Both the position numbers and the translations under genes were made by a program. The notes beneath the pieces are model-generated. The model was given only the letters and a program-made list of their open reading frames with translations, was not told the DNA's origin and searched no databases. A stretch of 46,371 nt of DNA, from positions 1 through 46,371 of the forward strand of contig JABYQR010000341.1 of NCBI GenBank assembly GCA_022592445.1, in the 5' to 3' direction. Origin of the DNA: Cytidiella melzeri (lineage: Eukaryota; Basidiomycota; Agaricomycetes; Polyporales; Irpicaceae). Shown here in pieces: positions 1-12,069 of this stretch (the stretch's first letter is position 1; every line of letters begins with the position of its first letter).

Positions 1-147
1 AGTAGTCATGCTTGGGTATCATGCTAGTCTTCAACAACGAGAATACAACAGCCGGAAACTAGAAACATATGTACGATGTCAAGAATACGTCTCTACCAGA
101 GAGAAACGCCTGGGCGAAGCTGATTATGGAAAGAGTGGCTTACAATG

Positions 148-3100
148 CTAGTTGTTGGTATCAGCGCCAACAGGTAACGCGCCACCTCTGGCATTGGCCA
201 TCGCGCCCTTGGTGCCGCTGACAACCAACTGCACATCACCCACACGAACACCGACTCCAAGCCCTACCTCGCCTTTCGCCATCGGGGGCCCGTCGAACGT
301 TTCACCGAATGCAGAAAATGGCGTAGCGGGAGAGAGAGAGGCAGAAGTACGTGCAGAATAGGACAAGGCAGGTGAATCCAAACCCGAACCTTCGTCCTCG
401 TCTTCCCCATCGTGGGATGTAAGAGGGCGGGTATGAGCTGTAGCTGAGCCTGTATCGATACCAGTGCTTTCCTGCTGTTGAGCAACAGCGTCGGCCTTGG
501 ACCTAGACGCACCGGTGCAAGTGACCATACTCCGGGTAACTGAACTAGTGTTGCGAGCGACGGACGACATGCGTTGGCCGATATTCCTCACACCGCTACT
601 GCTGTTCTTTGTCTGCGAGACGTCAGCGTTCCTTCGCGCCGCAGCACTGTTACTGACGGCGTTGCTAAGCGGGACAGCGTGCATGCTGCTGTGTAGACTG
701 CGAGAGATATCCGTATTGAGATAGTGCGAAGGAACCGTCGTGGACCTCGTGTGTGCTCCTCGAGCTTCAGCCTCTGCCTGAGCTTTCGCCTCAGCGTGAG
801 TCTGGTTTCGCTGCCTGGTAAATTGGGTACGCGATTCCTGATCAAGCCTCAGCCCCTTCGGTTCCAGCTTCGTCGGCGGCATCATCACCTCTTGCTGATA
901 CGCACGAGAGTGGAAATCGTTCTCTGACATCGCGGGTAAAAAGTCAACGAGCCTCTTCCTTTCGGGTACATTTCCTGCTGTGACTGCGGAAGCGAGCGTA
1001 GGTGCCTGAAGCCTTCCAATAGTCGTCACGGAGGGACTGAACTCGGATGCTGCAGGATTAAATTCCGAAACACGTCGGGCTTTGCCATACCGCGCAGCTC
1101 CAGGAGCATCGCCATGACTGCTCTGGACGAACGCGCCACCTGTGGCAACAGCGAGTGCCTCATGCTGCTGACGCTGTTCGTGAGCCTGCAGAATCAACCG
1201 CTCCATTGGCGTGTACCCGTTCTTCGCCCTTGCTGCCGCAAAAGCGTTTGTGGCAATGCCCATCCCCGCCATCTGCATCTGCAATAAATCCACATCAGCC
1301 TGGCCTACACCATGGGCTGCTCGAGCGGCATCCTCAGAGCGTACGTCGTGTGGCGCTACGCCAGCGACAGAGCCGCTATACGGCGCAGTGTTCGAGGCAC
1401 GTAAAGTAAGTGTGTCCGCTGGTGTTTGATGATGCAAGCCAATCGGAGGCGGAAGTGGTCGATAACCCGCCTGAGTGGCGACGAAAGCGGGCTCAGCAAC
1501 AGGTGCAGCAGCACCGATGACAGGCGGGAGAGTGACAACCGCGAAATTGGGACTGGGAAGGCGAGGATTTACTGGATGACCAAGCTGGGTTCCTTTCAGG
1601 TTTAGGAGGGCTGCTTGAGCCATCGTCAGCCTGGCTGGGGAATTTTCGCCATCACGGTTCGTACGCTCAACCCGCTGAAATGCATCATCAGATCACCACT
1701 GTAGCGCTGATGAAATCCTTGTGAGCGGGAACGTACACGCAGTTCTCTCTGCTCGCTGGTGTCAGCAAAGCGGACAGATATCCTGCTGCCGGCGTCGCAC
1801 CAGCCGCGCACCATTCGCCCATGCAAGCGCTCAATAATATCTTCAGCTGCTTCGCGACTTTCCATCCTGTCAATCCAGTCAGCCTAGCTGTCACATTGGA
1901 AAAAAATACGCAAGAAGGAGCATACCTGACGAAAGCGATAATCCTCGGCGGATTGCTGAGCCTCGTCCTGAAGAACCTGTTGCTCATAATCCTGTAGGGA
2001 GTGACCAAAGCCTGCAAAGTCTCCTCGTCAATGCTAAGTGGGAGACCTTCCATGTAAAGATTCGTGGATGATGTATCCTTGAGACGCTCCATCTTGAATT
2101 TGAAGGAATCAGGCACTTCATCCGACCGCTGCGGGAGGTTGACAGCGGAATCGGCATGAGCGACTGCGTATGAAGTTCCGGGGATCTTGTGGATTTGCTA
2201 GACGTCGCGTTGTTGAATAGCTGTACGAAATTTGTGCCTGTATGCTGAAACGTACCTTCGAAAACGAAGGATGCAAGTTGCGGTACTTTCTGAGGGAATC
2301 AATGCACTTTTCTGCTGCGTCGACCGAGCCAAACCTGCATATGATGATGTGAGCACTCGCCATAGGCGACAACTCAGGAGCCTTGACTCACAAAACAAAA
2401 CCGTAGCCGCTACGGGATGACGCAAAACGGACCATGAGTTAATCACATTCAACAGCTCACACAGTTTGAACGGAACCACTCACGAAGGCTTATCGCTAAC
2501 ATGTCGGGTAAACGTCCGAACACTGATAACCTCGCCAAACGGCTTCGTCATCGCCAGCAATTCCTCCTCCGGGAAGTTGGGCGGTAAACCATTGATATAC
2601 ACGTTTGGCGTCTTTAAGCCGTCCGTCACGCTACCACTGTCTGAGCCAATGCTGGGCGAAGGGTGAGAGCCCAGCGACGGCGTGGACGTAAGAGAAGAAA
2701 GCGAGGATGAAGTCAACGACGAAAGACTCGGGAAGGATGCCATCGACGGATTCGAAGAGAACATTGGCGGAGAGGGCAAACACATCGATGGGCTCTGATA
2801 CATAGAGGCGCCCGGAAATGCGGGAGATGAAATGTTGAAAGCCATCGGAGGAGACCTGGTTAAGGCTTGCGATCGAGAGACGTCGTGAGGCGCAGTGGAA
2901 ATCACTGGGGAGTGAAGAGAGAACCTTTCTTGGGTGGGAGCTATCATATAGGAATTAAGAGTGTGATCAGTCATAGTGTCAAGAAGGTATGCACAGAAAC
3001 CACACTGTCAAGAGGGTATGCACGGAAACCACGTCTCAAAAAGAGTAACATGTACCAAGAAAAACGCGCGAAGCATGCGGCAAGTCATCTCAGGATGAAC

Positions 3101-3661
3101 CTCATTATAACGCCGACAATGGAGAAAGAGGTACTCACTCAAACCATCGCCGAATCCCGCCAGCTCGTTGAGGTCGAGTAATTCGCCCTGCGGGTTTTTC
3201 AAGGTGGGAAGACTGATGGTACGACCAGCGCCAAGGACGGCAGTCGAAGCCGGCATTCCGCTGGAAGACGGGTGCGTTGAGAGTCCGCGAAGGTCAATCG
3301 GAGCCTCTGAGCCACCGACGGCGCGTCTCGCGTTAATACCAGTGCTAGGGCCGTGAAGGTGTGACTGAGGCAATGACGCGGATGGCACTGCGTGAGATGC
3401 GTGAACGGAGGGAGTCGAGCTGGCGGTATTGTAGGACGAGTTCGAAGATGGAGTAGAAGGAGACGAAGGGGGAATTTGATTTGTGCAAGCGCCTGATGTG
3501 GCTGAAGCTGGCGTGGTATCACTGGGAGAAGGGGTATAACCTGGGGAAACGTTTGATTGAATGCTATTGCGGTGGGCGACGGATGGTGTATTCGAGGACT
3601 GCTGCGAAGAAAGAGGCTGGAAAGTGGGCGAAGAGGCTTCAGATGACGTGGGAGCTTGCAT
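148..3661 (-). CDS. Two-RRM RNA-binding protein (RBMS/MSSP-like), 7 exons
   Basis: Exons (high to low): 3661-3139, 2940-2484, 2409-2392, 2334-2256, 2197-1926, 1866-1737, 1674-148, summing to 3006 bases (1001 residues). Residues 1-285 are Ser/Pro/Thr-rich and look disordered. RRM1 (about 287-359) has RNP2 VYINGL and RNP1 GYGFVLF. RRM2 (about 404-492) has RNP2 LYMEGL and a weaker RNP1 IIAFVR. The last 500 residues are low complexity. A conserved-looking stretch VERTNRDGENSPARLT follows RRM2. The tandem RRMs with a short linker resemble the RBMS/MSSP and ELAV-like class that binds single-stranded RNA, so a post-transcriptional regulatory role is inferred from the family. An 18-base exon carries the core of RNP1. 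The first intron (198 bases) is about three times longer than the others and holds a 29-base tandem duplication. The start at 3661 is the first ATG in the open frame; an upstream non-coding exon cannot be excluded. Confidence 0.85.
2977..3032. repeat. 29-base tandem duplication in an intron
   Basis: Two 27-base copies starting at 2977 and 3006 (TGTCAAGARGGTATGCAC...) differ at two positions. They lie inside the long first intron of the two-RRM gene. Read on the minus strand, each copy ends in a TTGACA-like polypyrimidine/acceptor-type stretch, and the copy at 3006 forms a TTGACAG acceptor that would run into a stop if used. Confidence 0.8.
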
Positions 3662-4385
3662 GGCTGGAAAGTGGCGATGTCAAAGTATGCGATATGCGGA
3701 AGAGGGACGCTGAACGAGAGCGAAAGCGGGAAGAGGCTGCGAAATACTGGGGAACGTGCAAAGTCAAAGAGAAAGGAAACAAGGAGCGCAAAGTATAAGA
3801 GGAGCTGCAAAAGCGGAAAGTCGGATACCAGATGTAGGTGTATCTGGCGTAGCTGGTAGGAGCGGAAAGGGTTGGATGTAGCGCGATATGGCGACCTGAG
3901 ACGATACAGATGTATGCGGGAGCTCGGACGATGGGCTGGCGGATGGTGTGGTATACTAGAGTAATGATGCTTGGAGGTTACTTATGTTCGGGTACGACGT
4001 ACACGAGGGAGAGAGATGGTGGAGGTCAGAGAAAGGGAGCGGGAAAAGGGCAACGACGGCGGAGGCGGTGGATCTTATAGAAAACGAAGAGGGGGGCGTC
4101 TGTGGCCACTGGAAAGGGCAATGGATGGATTGAGCAGAGGCGGAGTTCTCGCAGTGATCTGCCGTTAGAGCCGCGAAGCTTTTGGAGGTGGTCTGTGGCG
4201 TGTCTTCCCCCACGTGGACGCCACTTGCAAGCAGAGAACATGTCACAGCCACGCTTCGATGTCAGTCCAGCAGCTCGATGCAGCGATGGGGCCACCTCAC
4301 ACGATCGCCATCACGCGTGCCAGAAGACTCGCGCGACGTACGCTGTCTTACGCTCACGCCGAGGCGACCTTCTTCGTCGCTCGCT
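3662..4385. other. Intergenic, 724 bases
   Basis: This lies between the start of the two-RRM gene and the stop of DAD4, so it should hold the promoter of the former and the 3' UTR of the latter. I see no coherent coding exon chain here. Confidence 0.5.
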
Positions 4386-4778
4386 TCAGTGTCGTTCGTC
4401 GCCCGTTCGGTGTCGCTCGTCGCCAGTTCGGTGTCGCTCGTCGCTCGCTCCCTCGTCGCTCGCTGCACTCGCCAACGTCGCCTCCAGGTTGTACTGCACA
4501 TTCTTCCGGTACTTTGTCACCAAGTCCGCAGCTATCTTCACCTGATCGTTGGCTCGCACAATTTCCTGCTCGAAAAGGCTGGTGTCATCGACATGTCGCG
4601 AAAGAGCAAACGCGCCGTACCTCGAGGCAGTGATTCAACTCGCCCATCATCTCCGTGAATTTATCCTGATTACCACCTTCATTTCGTCGTCGTCAACACA
4701 AGCGGCTGGCGCACATACCGTATTCTTGATAATTCGCTGCAGAAGGACGTTCTGGCGTTCGGCGTGTGGGTTCTCCAT
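4386..4778 (-). CDS. DAD4: DASH/DAM1 complex subunit Dad4
   Basis: Exons 4778-4719, 4665-4621 and 4565-4386 (285 bases, 94 residues) are joined by 53- and 55-base introns with GT-AG ends. The protein begins MENPHAERQ and has the short heptad helix typical of Dad4, through LLQRIIKNT, FTEMMGELNHCLEEI and KYRKNVQYNLEAT; the MENPH start and VQYNLEAT end match the family signature. Dad4 is part of the DASH ring that couples kinetochores to microtubule plus ends. The family is normally about 70-75 residues; this one carries an extra tail with three copies of a DERHRTG-type unit encoded by a 21-base DNA repeat. Each exon is too short to stand out as an ORF, so the gene is easy to miss. It is divergent from the membrane-protein gene at 5030, sharing about 250 bases. 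Confidence 0.9.
4389..4450 (-). repeat. 21-base coding tandem repeat in the DAD4 tail
   Basis: About three copies of a 21-base unit (GACGAGCGACACCGAACTGG type) encode DERHRTG repeats after the conserved Dad4 core. The last copy runs into the TGA at 4386. The repeat is charged and probably disordered. Confidence 0.8.
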
Positions 4779-5029
4779 GCTGATTGTGATAATAATCAGG
4801 AGCAAAGTGCAATTATCCACACTGGCACCTCCGAGCGTCACACACTCTGATCCGCTGATGCGCCTTTCTCGGGCACGTCAATCAGTGCTCGGGGTTGTTG
4901 TCACCCAACTACAGTACTGCACGGTAACCTATGCCTTTTTATCACCTCACAGTCGTTTAGCAAAGCGAACAACGCCTACCAGTAACGAGGACCGAGCATC
5001 ATCCCACAGAAACGGCACTCACAGCATAA

Positions 5030-6747
5030 ATGTTCTCAAACTCTGAGATCGACCTATCTCGCCCTCTTCTCTCAAATGACGAACTCGCTTCTGGTGACCA
5101 CAGGAACGAGTTCGAGGAGGACACGACGGACGACGATAGCCCAAACTCTGCGCGTGCTATTCTCCAATATCTCTGGAGACAACGCAGCCGTCGTTCTCTC
5201 TTCTGCATCTCAGCTCCTCTCGTTGCCACTCTGCTGGCGATACTAGTCGTCGTTCTTCTGTCACAGCCGCGTTCAGTTACTGACGTTATCGTGCCCGAGT
5301 ATGACGAAACTCTTGCATATGATGCTCGACTCGAGGTCAGTTGGCGACAGTTCGTACCGAGGACTTGACTTGCATCTTACAGTACATCTCATCCCGCAGA
5401 AATACCAAACCCCCGCAACTGCGCAAACATGTCCGGACTGGTCTACTCCCTTTCCCTCTCCATATAATGACTTTAGCTCCGCACACGCACAACTCGTCAG
5501 CAACATCTCATTCTCCCTCCCATCCTCTACAAATCTCACCTTTTTCGTGACGCGTGGTCGCCCCGTACGCGGGAATTTTATCATCCACACTCAGCGCAGC
5601 ACAACGGACGAGATCAGCGTGGACGTCATTGCAGAGTACGACGATTCGCTCGATGGCAGGGAAGCGCTGAACTCAGCGAAGGGATGTCTTTCCGGGAAGG
5701 AGGATGACGGCAGTGAACGGGGATTCCTACTCTGGGTGCGTACCCCCAAGCGCATGCTCAGTAAAACAAACAACTTATAGTCCCCAGGCCGATCCGAAAA
5801 GCAGGCAAGACATGCTCGACAGAGTACGATTCAACATATCCGTTCACCTTCCCAGTAACCGCGAGTTTCACGAGTTCTCAACCGATTTCACAAACAGCAT
5901 CGTCGCGCACGATGTGGGGGAGTTCTTTGACTTATGGGCTCCAACCCTGTTTGGCCGATTGAGGTTCAACGCGAAGAATGCGCCTATGATCGTCCGGGTA
6001 CATTGTCTCACAGACAATATTTCAATTGCGCTTGCTCAAGTTTGTCTCACAGACACTCATTACTTCTGAAGCGTACGTCAGTACGTCCAACGCACCTTTT
6101 GACGGTGGCTTCTGGGTGACCGAGTCCGCTCATATCCAAACGAGCAACGCGCCGATAAAGGGTCAGGTCGTCGCAGTCGCGCAAGAGAAAGCCAAGGAAA
6201 TTTCTGCGTCAATCCGAACAGAAAACGCGTACGTCCATTCTCTTTTTCACCAGCGAAGAGCTAAAGATATTGCCTCATAATGTTACCTTCACCAACGCAT
6301 TTTTTCTCTACCAGCCCAATTCTGGCAGCACTCGCCATAACCTCCGACTTCACCCACGTCAAACTCAACTCTTCCGTCCACACCTCCAACGGCGCACTCC
6401 AGATCCTCTGTCCCCGTTCCTCCCTCGTAGCCTACCCCTCTCTCTTCGTCCTAGACGCATCCACGTCAAATTCCCCGGCCTCCATACTCCTCCACAATGA
6501 CTTTGATGGCATGTTTGACTTGCAAACGACTAGAAGAATTTGGGGAGGTGGCAAGGCGGAAATTGACTTGAACGTCGGGCGCGACCCTCTAGGGAAAAAC
6601 CGCATAAGGAATCTGGTGTTCGATCGGCAGGACAAGGCGTATAAGGCTGGGAAGATTTTCTGGGGTGAGGTGCCGGTAGAGGAGAGTATGGGGGATGTGA
6701 GACTGAGGACAACAGGAAAGGATGTGACCATCCGAACCCAAGGGTAG
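5030..6747 (+). CDS. Type II membrane protein with TSNAP repeats (DUF7330-like)
   Basis: Exons 5030-5335, 5400-5735, 5788-5997, 6053-6228 and 6315-6747 (1461 bases, 486 residues). An acidic cytosolic N-terminus (residues 1-50) is followed by a basic RRxRRS stretch and one hydrophobic segment (about 57-78), giving a type II topology with the rest outside or in the lumen. The ectodomain has repeated STSNAP, QTSNAP and HTSNG motifs, which is the pattern of the fungal DUF7330 group and resembles the repetitive beta-helix of DUF4097-like proteins. The molecular function is unknown; a cell-surface or wall-facing role is inference. The intron before exon 4 contains two copies of a TGTCTCACAGACA acceptor-like sequence; using the second keeps frame and gives a 55-base intron. 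Confidence 0.75.
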
Positions 6748-7544
6748 GTAAGCTGTATGCGAGCGAAGTTCTCTAGATTGTTGGATGTTTGCTGGGCGGA
6801 TCTCTGGGTTGATTTGGCCGTTGTTGTGTAACTTGTACTGAGCTCTGGTATATATCTGCTGTGTATGGGCTGTAAGTGACATTGCTTTTTTCACTTTCAA
6901 AGACCACATCAAATATTGGCAGTTTCACTTTCTGCATTGAACTTCATATGACAGGCGTGATGGTGCTTATGTTGTCGATTATGATAACGGTTCACTATGT
7001 AAAAATCCAACTGGTCGGCCGTAGATACACGTAAAGCCAACAAATGTGACCAATGATTCCTTTTGAATTGTGGTTTCGACAGAGTAATTAGCTATGGGAG
7101 CAGAGCGCTTAATACATTAAGGATAGATGCCAGTCGTTTCTGTTGGCCGATGTACATAAAGTGGAGATTCTGAAGAGTGCTATGCCTGCGGACATCGTGA
7201 TGCTACATAGATGATAGCACGAACATCGAACAGGAAACGCACCTGAATCCAGAACCTCGGCCAGCATGCACAGCCGTTGAAGCGGCAAAAGCGCACGGCT
7301 GCGGACAAGAACGACCAAGAGAACACCGTGAGCCCTGCGTCGAGCCACGGTCGAGCCTCGATTTCCGTGACAGCACCAAACCTGATCGACGGTTTAAGGA
7401 GTGTAAAGGGAGAGCGGAGAGCCAGTTGGAATGAAGGTAAACGAAAAGGTCATATACAGAGTTGTATATGTACCAGTAAAAACACCGTGATGTCAACTTC
7501 GACTCCAAGCGAAGGCGTTGCAGCACTTCAGTAATCGTTTCAGC
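6748..7544. other. Intergenic, about 800 bases
   Basis: This region holds the 3' flank of the membrane-protein gene. A lysine/arginine-rich open stretch at 7277-7436 (+), beginning MKRQKRTAADK, precedes a GGTAA donor-like site. It could be an exon remnant belonging to the DcpS fragment downstream, but I cannot connect it. Confidence 0.35.
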
Positions 7545-7790
7545 ACTCCAGCCCATAGCGTCGCGTCGAAATATCGAACACCAGTCACTTCACGAACTCA
7601 CTGAAGCAGCGTCGAAAGCATGCTCAAGAGTAACCTCCCCGTGCATCCGCTTTTGCTCTCGATTGTTGTATTTGATAGCATCACTGTTCTCGAGAACAGT
7701 ACTAGTGTACGCTGGGTTGGCTCAAATCCTCGAGTACGTATCCTGATGTGAAGATTGACATCATCGATCCAATATGCCCAAGGCAATTAA
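7545..7790 (+). pseudogene. Truncated DcpS fragment
   Basis: The plus strand here aligns with the end of exon 2, intron 2 and exon 3 of the intact DcpS gene at 17299-18621. Shared blocks include CTCGATTGTTGTA, GAACAGTACT and CCTGATGTGAAGATTGAC. Conceptual translation gives a GWLKSSSTYPDVKI-like remnant of GWFKTSSEHPDVKI, but the conserved TRP after TAC is replaced by a TAG stop, and nothing matches the catalytic HIT half. It lies convergent with the 3' end of the minus-strand glutaminase, 54 bases away. This is a dead piece of a duplication. Confidence 0.75.
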
Positions 7791-7844
7791 GCCGAATCAT
7801 AAATACAATAAAAGCAGCCAAAGTTAATCCCTACAGTCCGCCAA

Positions 7845-10800
7845 TTATGAGCGATTCAACTCCCCTTGACCTTGCGAGGCATTCGAGGGGTATAGCTCCC
7901 CATCTTCCGCGTAATATTGCGGCGGAGGCACCTGGCCCTGCTCGACCGCCGACCTCACCCTCGCAAGCTCCTCACGGATGCGTTCCATCTCCGACAATAT
8001 ATGAATATCCGGCGGCGAAGTAGTAATCCTCGCCGACGGTGGCTGAGCTGGCAATATACTGTCATCAAGTCGTACACCCTGCGTGCCTGCAATGACGCTA
8101 CTCGGCGGTAATCCAGCCGTCGTCGGAGGACTAAGGATTACTGGCGGCCCAGAACTCGCTGTGGACGATATCCGTCCTGCTGAACGGTCACGGTGGAAGT
8201 AATCGTCGCTCTTGCTGCGCATGCCAGAGGGCTTGTCGACGGCGAAAGGGGTGATGACTTCCTGATCGGCATCTTGGACGGCAGCATCAGTATATGCCAG
8301 AGGTCGGAACTGGCGCATATCATCATCGTAGGTCCCATTCGGGTTGCCAGATGTGAGCAATTGATCTTGGGGTGTGAGATCTATGCTCAATGAGATAGAG
8401 TTTCTTCTCCGCCGTGCGGTGCGCTTTCGATAAAGGAGTACCCCAAGGACCGCTAAACCACCAAGGAGGACAGCCCCCGCTATTGACACCCCAGCGATAA
8501 GCCCAGATGAGACGTGTTTCGAGTCCTTTTCTCCACTCCCACCTCCTCCGCCTCCGCCATTTCCATCGCTCCCACCACCGCCAGAGGTATTGCTGGAGCC
8601 AATTGTCTTCTTGCTAAGTGTCAGAGCAAGGGGAGCGAACATAGCTCCAACTGCGGGAGAGCCTTGGCTGACTGAACCTTGTTCTCCTGTAGAAGGATTG
8701 TAGACCACAAGAAACGGCTGGTTTGCGGCTAAGAGACTCTGCGAGTTGTAACGGACGACTTGAGAGATCATGTTCGAGCGAACGACAGAGTCCGTGACAG
8801 TCGCTGCTGCAAAGAGCATCCAGTCTGGAGAGCATGTGCTTTCAATTGATGCGAGATGGGGTTCGTGGCGAACAAGACGTACCTGCACGAGCCATGTTGC
8901 TCGAGGCATCCAGCGAGATTCCAAATTGGAACTTAGCTGGATCGAGGGGAGCAATTCAGATTATGGCTGCCAGATAATCAGAGAGCTTACAGCCTTCCGC
9001 CTTCAACAGCGCCGTATGAGCATCGTACACCTAACACATAACACTAAGCAGCTGACATCATCGAGTAACAACCCGACCGACTCACACTCTTGTCTATGAG
9101 GTCAAGGCCCAACAATGCATCTGCGTAAAGGTTATAGAGGAAGCCAGGGTCAGATGAGCCGAAGGCATTTGTGGGCTCGCCAAGTGGTAATGCCAGTGTT
9201 TTCCATGTCGAAGCATAACTAGCTGCGGTGCTCTATGAAAATGTCAACTCAACATTCCCAGAAGCTGCCGATATATGGTGGAAAGTGAACGTACGTTGAA
9301 GTGTGCCTGATCATCAGAGTGATTGATCACTTCAGCTATCTTCCCCATGGCTGCAATGCCGATAATCCCTTTCAAAGCAAGATTGGTCTGGTTCGTGAGC
9401 TGAGCGAGATTGTTGCCAATGTAATCGGAGAATGAGGTTGTTCTGGGGTGATCAAGTATTCCTCAGTAAAAACTGGGGTATCACAAAAAGTAAGACGCAC
9501 TGTTGTTGCGGGTTTAGGGTGGTGCTGACTAAATAGTTTGCCCATGTGCTCAACAAGCTGTACTAGAATAGAAAAAAATCATGATGAGATCGATGTAGTT
9601 CGAGAAGTACGTACGTGATTAGACAGCAGGCTACCATCTCCAGTTGTCTGAGCGTGTGCAAGGCACATGATGAGCATGTTCGCCGACTCTGTCCGAGAAC
9701 GGTGTTCAGAGCACCATAGACTGCCATGGTACAACGCTTACGTTCTATCCCTTGATTATGCGCTCTGCTATCGCCTGTTGCATTTGGATAACTTCCACCT
9801 AGATGCGGTCCTTGTCAGGCTAAGGTCTGGGCGATAACGCTAATCGGTATTCACCCAAGTTTTGCGCGGCGAAAGCATTCGAGTACTGGCTACTATCCTG
9901 GTACTCTAAGAGAGGTCTGAGCAGATAGCCCAGAATATCCGGATTCAAGTACAAGTATGCAGGCATCGCCGCGTACATGACGTCCACTGGATTCACGCTC
10001 GAAGGATTGGAGCCATCGCTGGGACTACAAATATTGATCAGCATGGAACGAGCCTCCGATCCAAAGCCACTATACACTTACACGCCTGTGCTGGTACAGC
10101 CCATATCCTTCATGAACGCCTTGATGTCGGATGTGTTGTAAGCGTTTGTGGTAGGGTCCTTCATGACGGTATACTCGAGCGCAGCCATTGCCTGTCGTGT
10201 CGAGAGAGATAAAAGATTCGCATAGTCTTGTCCGTAAGTCTGAGCGTCGCGTGCGATTGATGCGTCAAGAGCAGTCGCGGACGTCAAAGCATCTGGGAAG
10301 TGACTTAGAACGTCTGCTATCTGTAGAAGATTCAGCCACGTATACACGTTTGAGAAGCAAGGCTGTGAACTTACCACACTGCTGACATTAGGAAGTTGTG
10401 ACCAATAATACGCAGTTCTGTTCTCCGTTCTTCCCTGTCCGTTGGTGTACTGGATGACAGGATCTCGTACGATACCGAGTGCAAACAATGTCGAGCCGCT
10501 CTGCGAGTGGATAGTGCCTAGGTCGATGGCGAGGCCTTGGATTATGTTGGACGTCGACGGGCTGGATGTCGATTAGCACGAATGAATCACAGACGACAAA
10601 GACAGACAATAAACGTACGAGCCGACAACACTTTCTCCCGTTTGAACAGTTTTGCTCAGTGCAGTTCCATTCGCAAATGCAGAACGAGTGTCACCCGACG
10701 GGCCAATTTGCCAAGTGAGCGCGTTAGACTGAGGCAAGACATCAAATCAGTGGCTGAGGCTATGATAGCCCGGATGACTCACTTTGTGAGCTGCATAATA

Positions 10801-11650
10801 CAGAGTAGCGCCATCGTTTGGTTGATTGTCTAACTCGCTGAATAGGATCGGATTAGTCAGCTGGCTCTGGAGGGATACGAACTGCAAGTCGTCGCGGTCA
10901 TTTACTGCCCAGCCAACACTGTCCAAAATATCCCCAGCAATCCACGCTAAGACAATACAACGCGTTAGGGTCGTCGAGCAGCGGCAGTGCAGCGGACTAT
11001 CGCACCTCCGCTAACATCGGAATATACTTGCACGTTATGAGGCTGTCCGTCTGACGACGTAGCATTCACTTGCAAGTAAGAAAATGGCGTCGAAAGGCGT
11101 ACAAGATCTGTGGCCTAGAGTTGATTTAAGCCCAGCTCCTCTGTTCAGAGACTTGTCCTAGTGCTGACCTCTATTGGGGTTACAAATGTCATGTTGACAC
11201 TGACTTTCCCTCCACAATCGAGTATGTAGGATGTTTGAGTGGGAGTAAAGGTGAAGCTCTTCTGGGTGGCTAGCGTGATATTCGGAAGGCTGGCCTCACC
11301 CAGGATTTTGTACGCTGTCCCATCGACACGTATCGAAGCATACCATTCGAGAATCTAGAAACCATGTCTTTGAGCGTGGCAGAATCAACCATACGACGAC
11401 TTACGGTGGTCAAAGGGAGGAAACTCCGTGGCCATGCTGCGTTGACAGCACCACTCCCTCCCGCCAGCGGTGCCCATGCATTGAGGTATGGATTTTTGAC
11501 GGCAAGAGGTAAAGACGGCGGGTTGAAAGGGTATGTGGCCCAGTCGGTGGGCGCTTGAGCGCCAGCGCTGACGAAAAGATGTGTCAGAATCAACAGCAAT
11601 GCTGGCAAGCAAGTTGACGAGAGAGACGAGGAACGAGGATATGCCACCAT
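7845..11650 (-). CDS. Membrane-anchored glutaminase A-type protein, copy A
   Basis: Sixteen exons: 11650-11405, 11354-11169, 11114-11006, 10946-10783, 10728-10619, 10561-10375, 10320-10082, 10024-9855, 9798-9742, 9688-9615, 9562-9501, 9442-9295, 9232-9086, 9030-8991, 8936-8883 and 8824-7845; total 2973 bases (990 residues). There is an N-terminal signal peptide (LLLILTHLFVSAGA), then the region typical of fungal GtaA-like proteins (NPPSLPLAVKNPYLNAWAPL; NDGATLYYAAHK; YAAMPAYLYLNP; NQTNLALKGIIGI), which in characterised members hydrolyse glutamine to glutamate outside the cell. After a Gly-rich linker comes one transmembrane helix (GLIAGVSIAGAVLLGG), a basic RKRTARRRR stop-transfer and a tail of about 190 residues ending in a helix (EMERIREELARVRSAVEQ). 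That tail suggests tethering at the plasma membrane. I chose the ATG at 11650 (ACCATGG context); an in-frame ATG lies at 11698. Confidence 0.88.
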
Positions 11651-12069
11651 GGTCGTGGGCAGAGTCACGGTGGTTGTACTCTCGGAAGGAAAACTCACTT
11701 ATATATGACACGCGTACCTACATAGTAGTCTAATGAGCTCGACGTATAGCCCTGCTGAGGCAGTGCAGACTATAAGTAATCAATCTGGGGATCTTATTTG
11801 AGCCCCTTGGCGTTTAGTAGTACAGTCGCATACATGCCATGATATCAATTGTAGACTGAAACCAGGGAGCTACTCGGATACATGTACTCGTAGTAATTCG
11901 TATCGAGAAGTCTCTTAATGATCAGCTGAACCCCCTCGTGCTTCGTGGCTCCGTCACAAGCAACTCCAACTGATGCTTCCGCGACGACGTTGGCGTGTTC
12001 ATAAGAAAGGGGTTTGTAGTGCACCAGTACTTCAGAGGCGCTGGCCTTCACCTATAAGGGTAGGTTGAA
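11651..12069. other. Intergenic, 419 bases
   Basis: Promoter side of glutaminase copy A and 3' flank of the large gene transcribed in the same direction. No other coding signal seen. Confidence 0.5.

Noticed and set aside
148..1623. Several plus-strand frames inside the two-RRM gene
   Set aside because: They are antisense shadows; the minus-strand frame is long, splices consistently and carries the family motifs.
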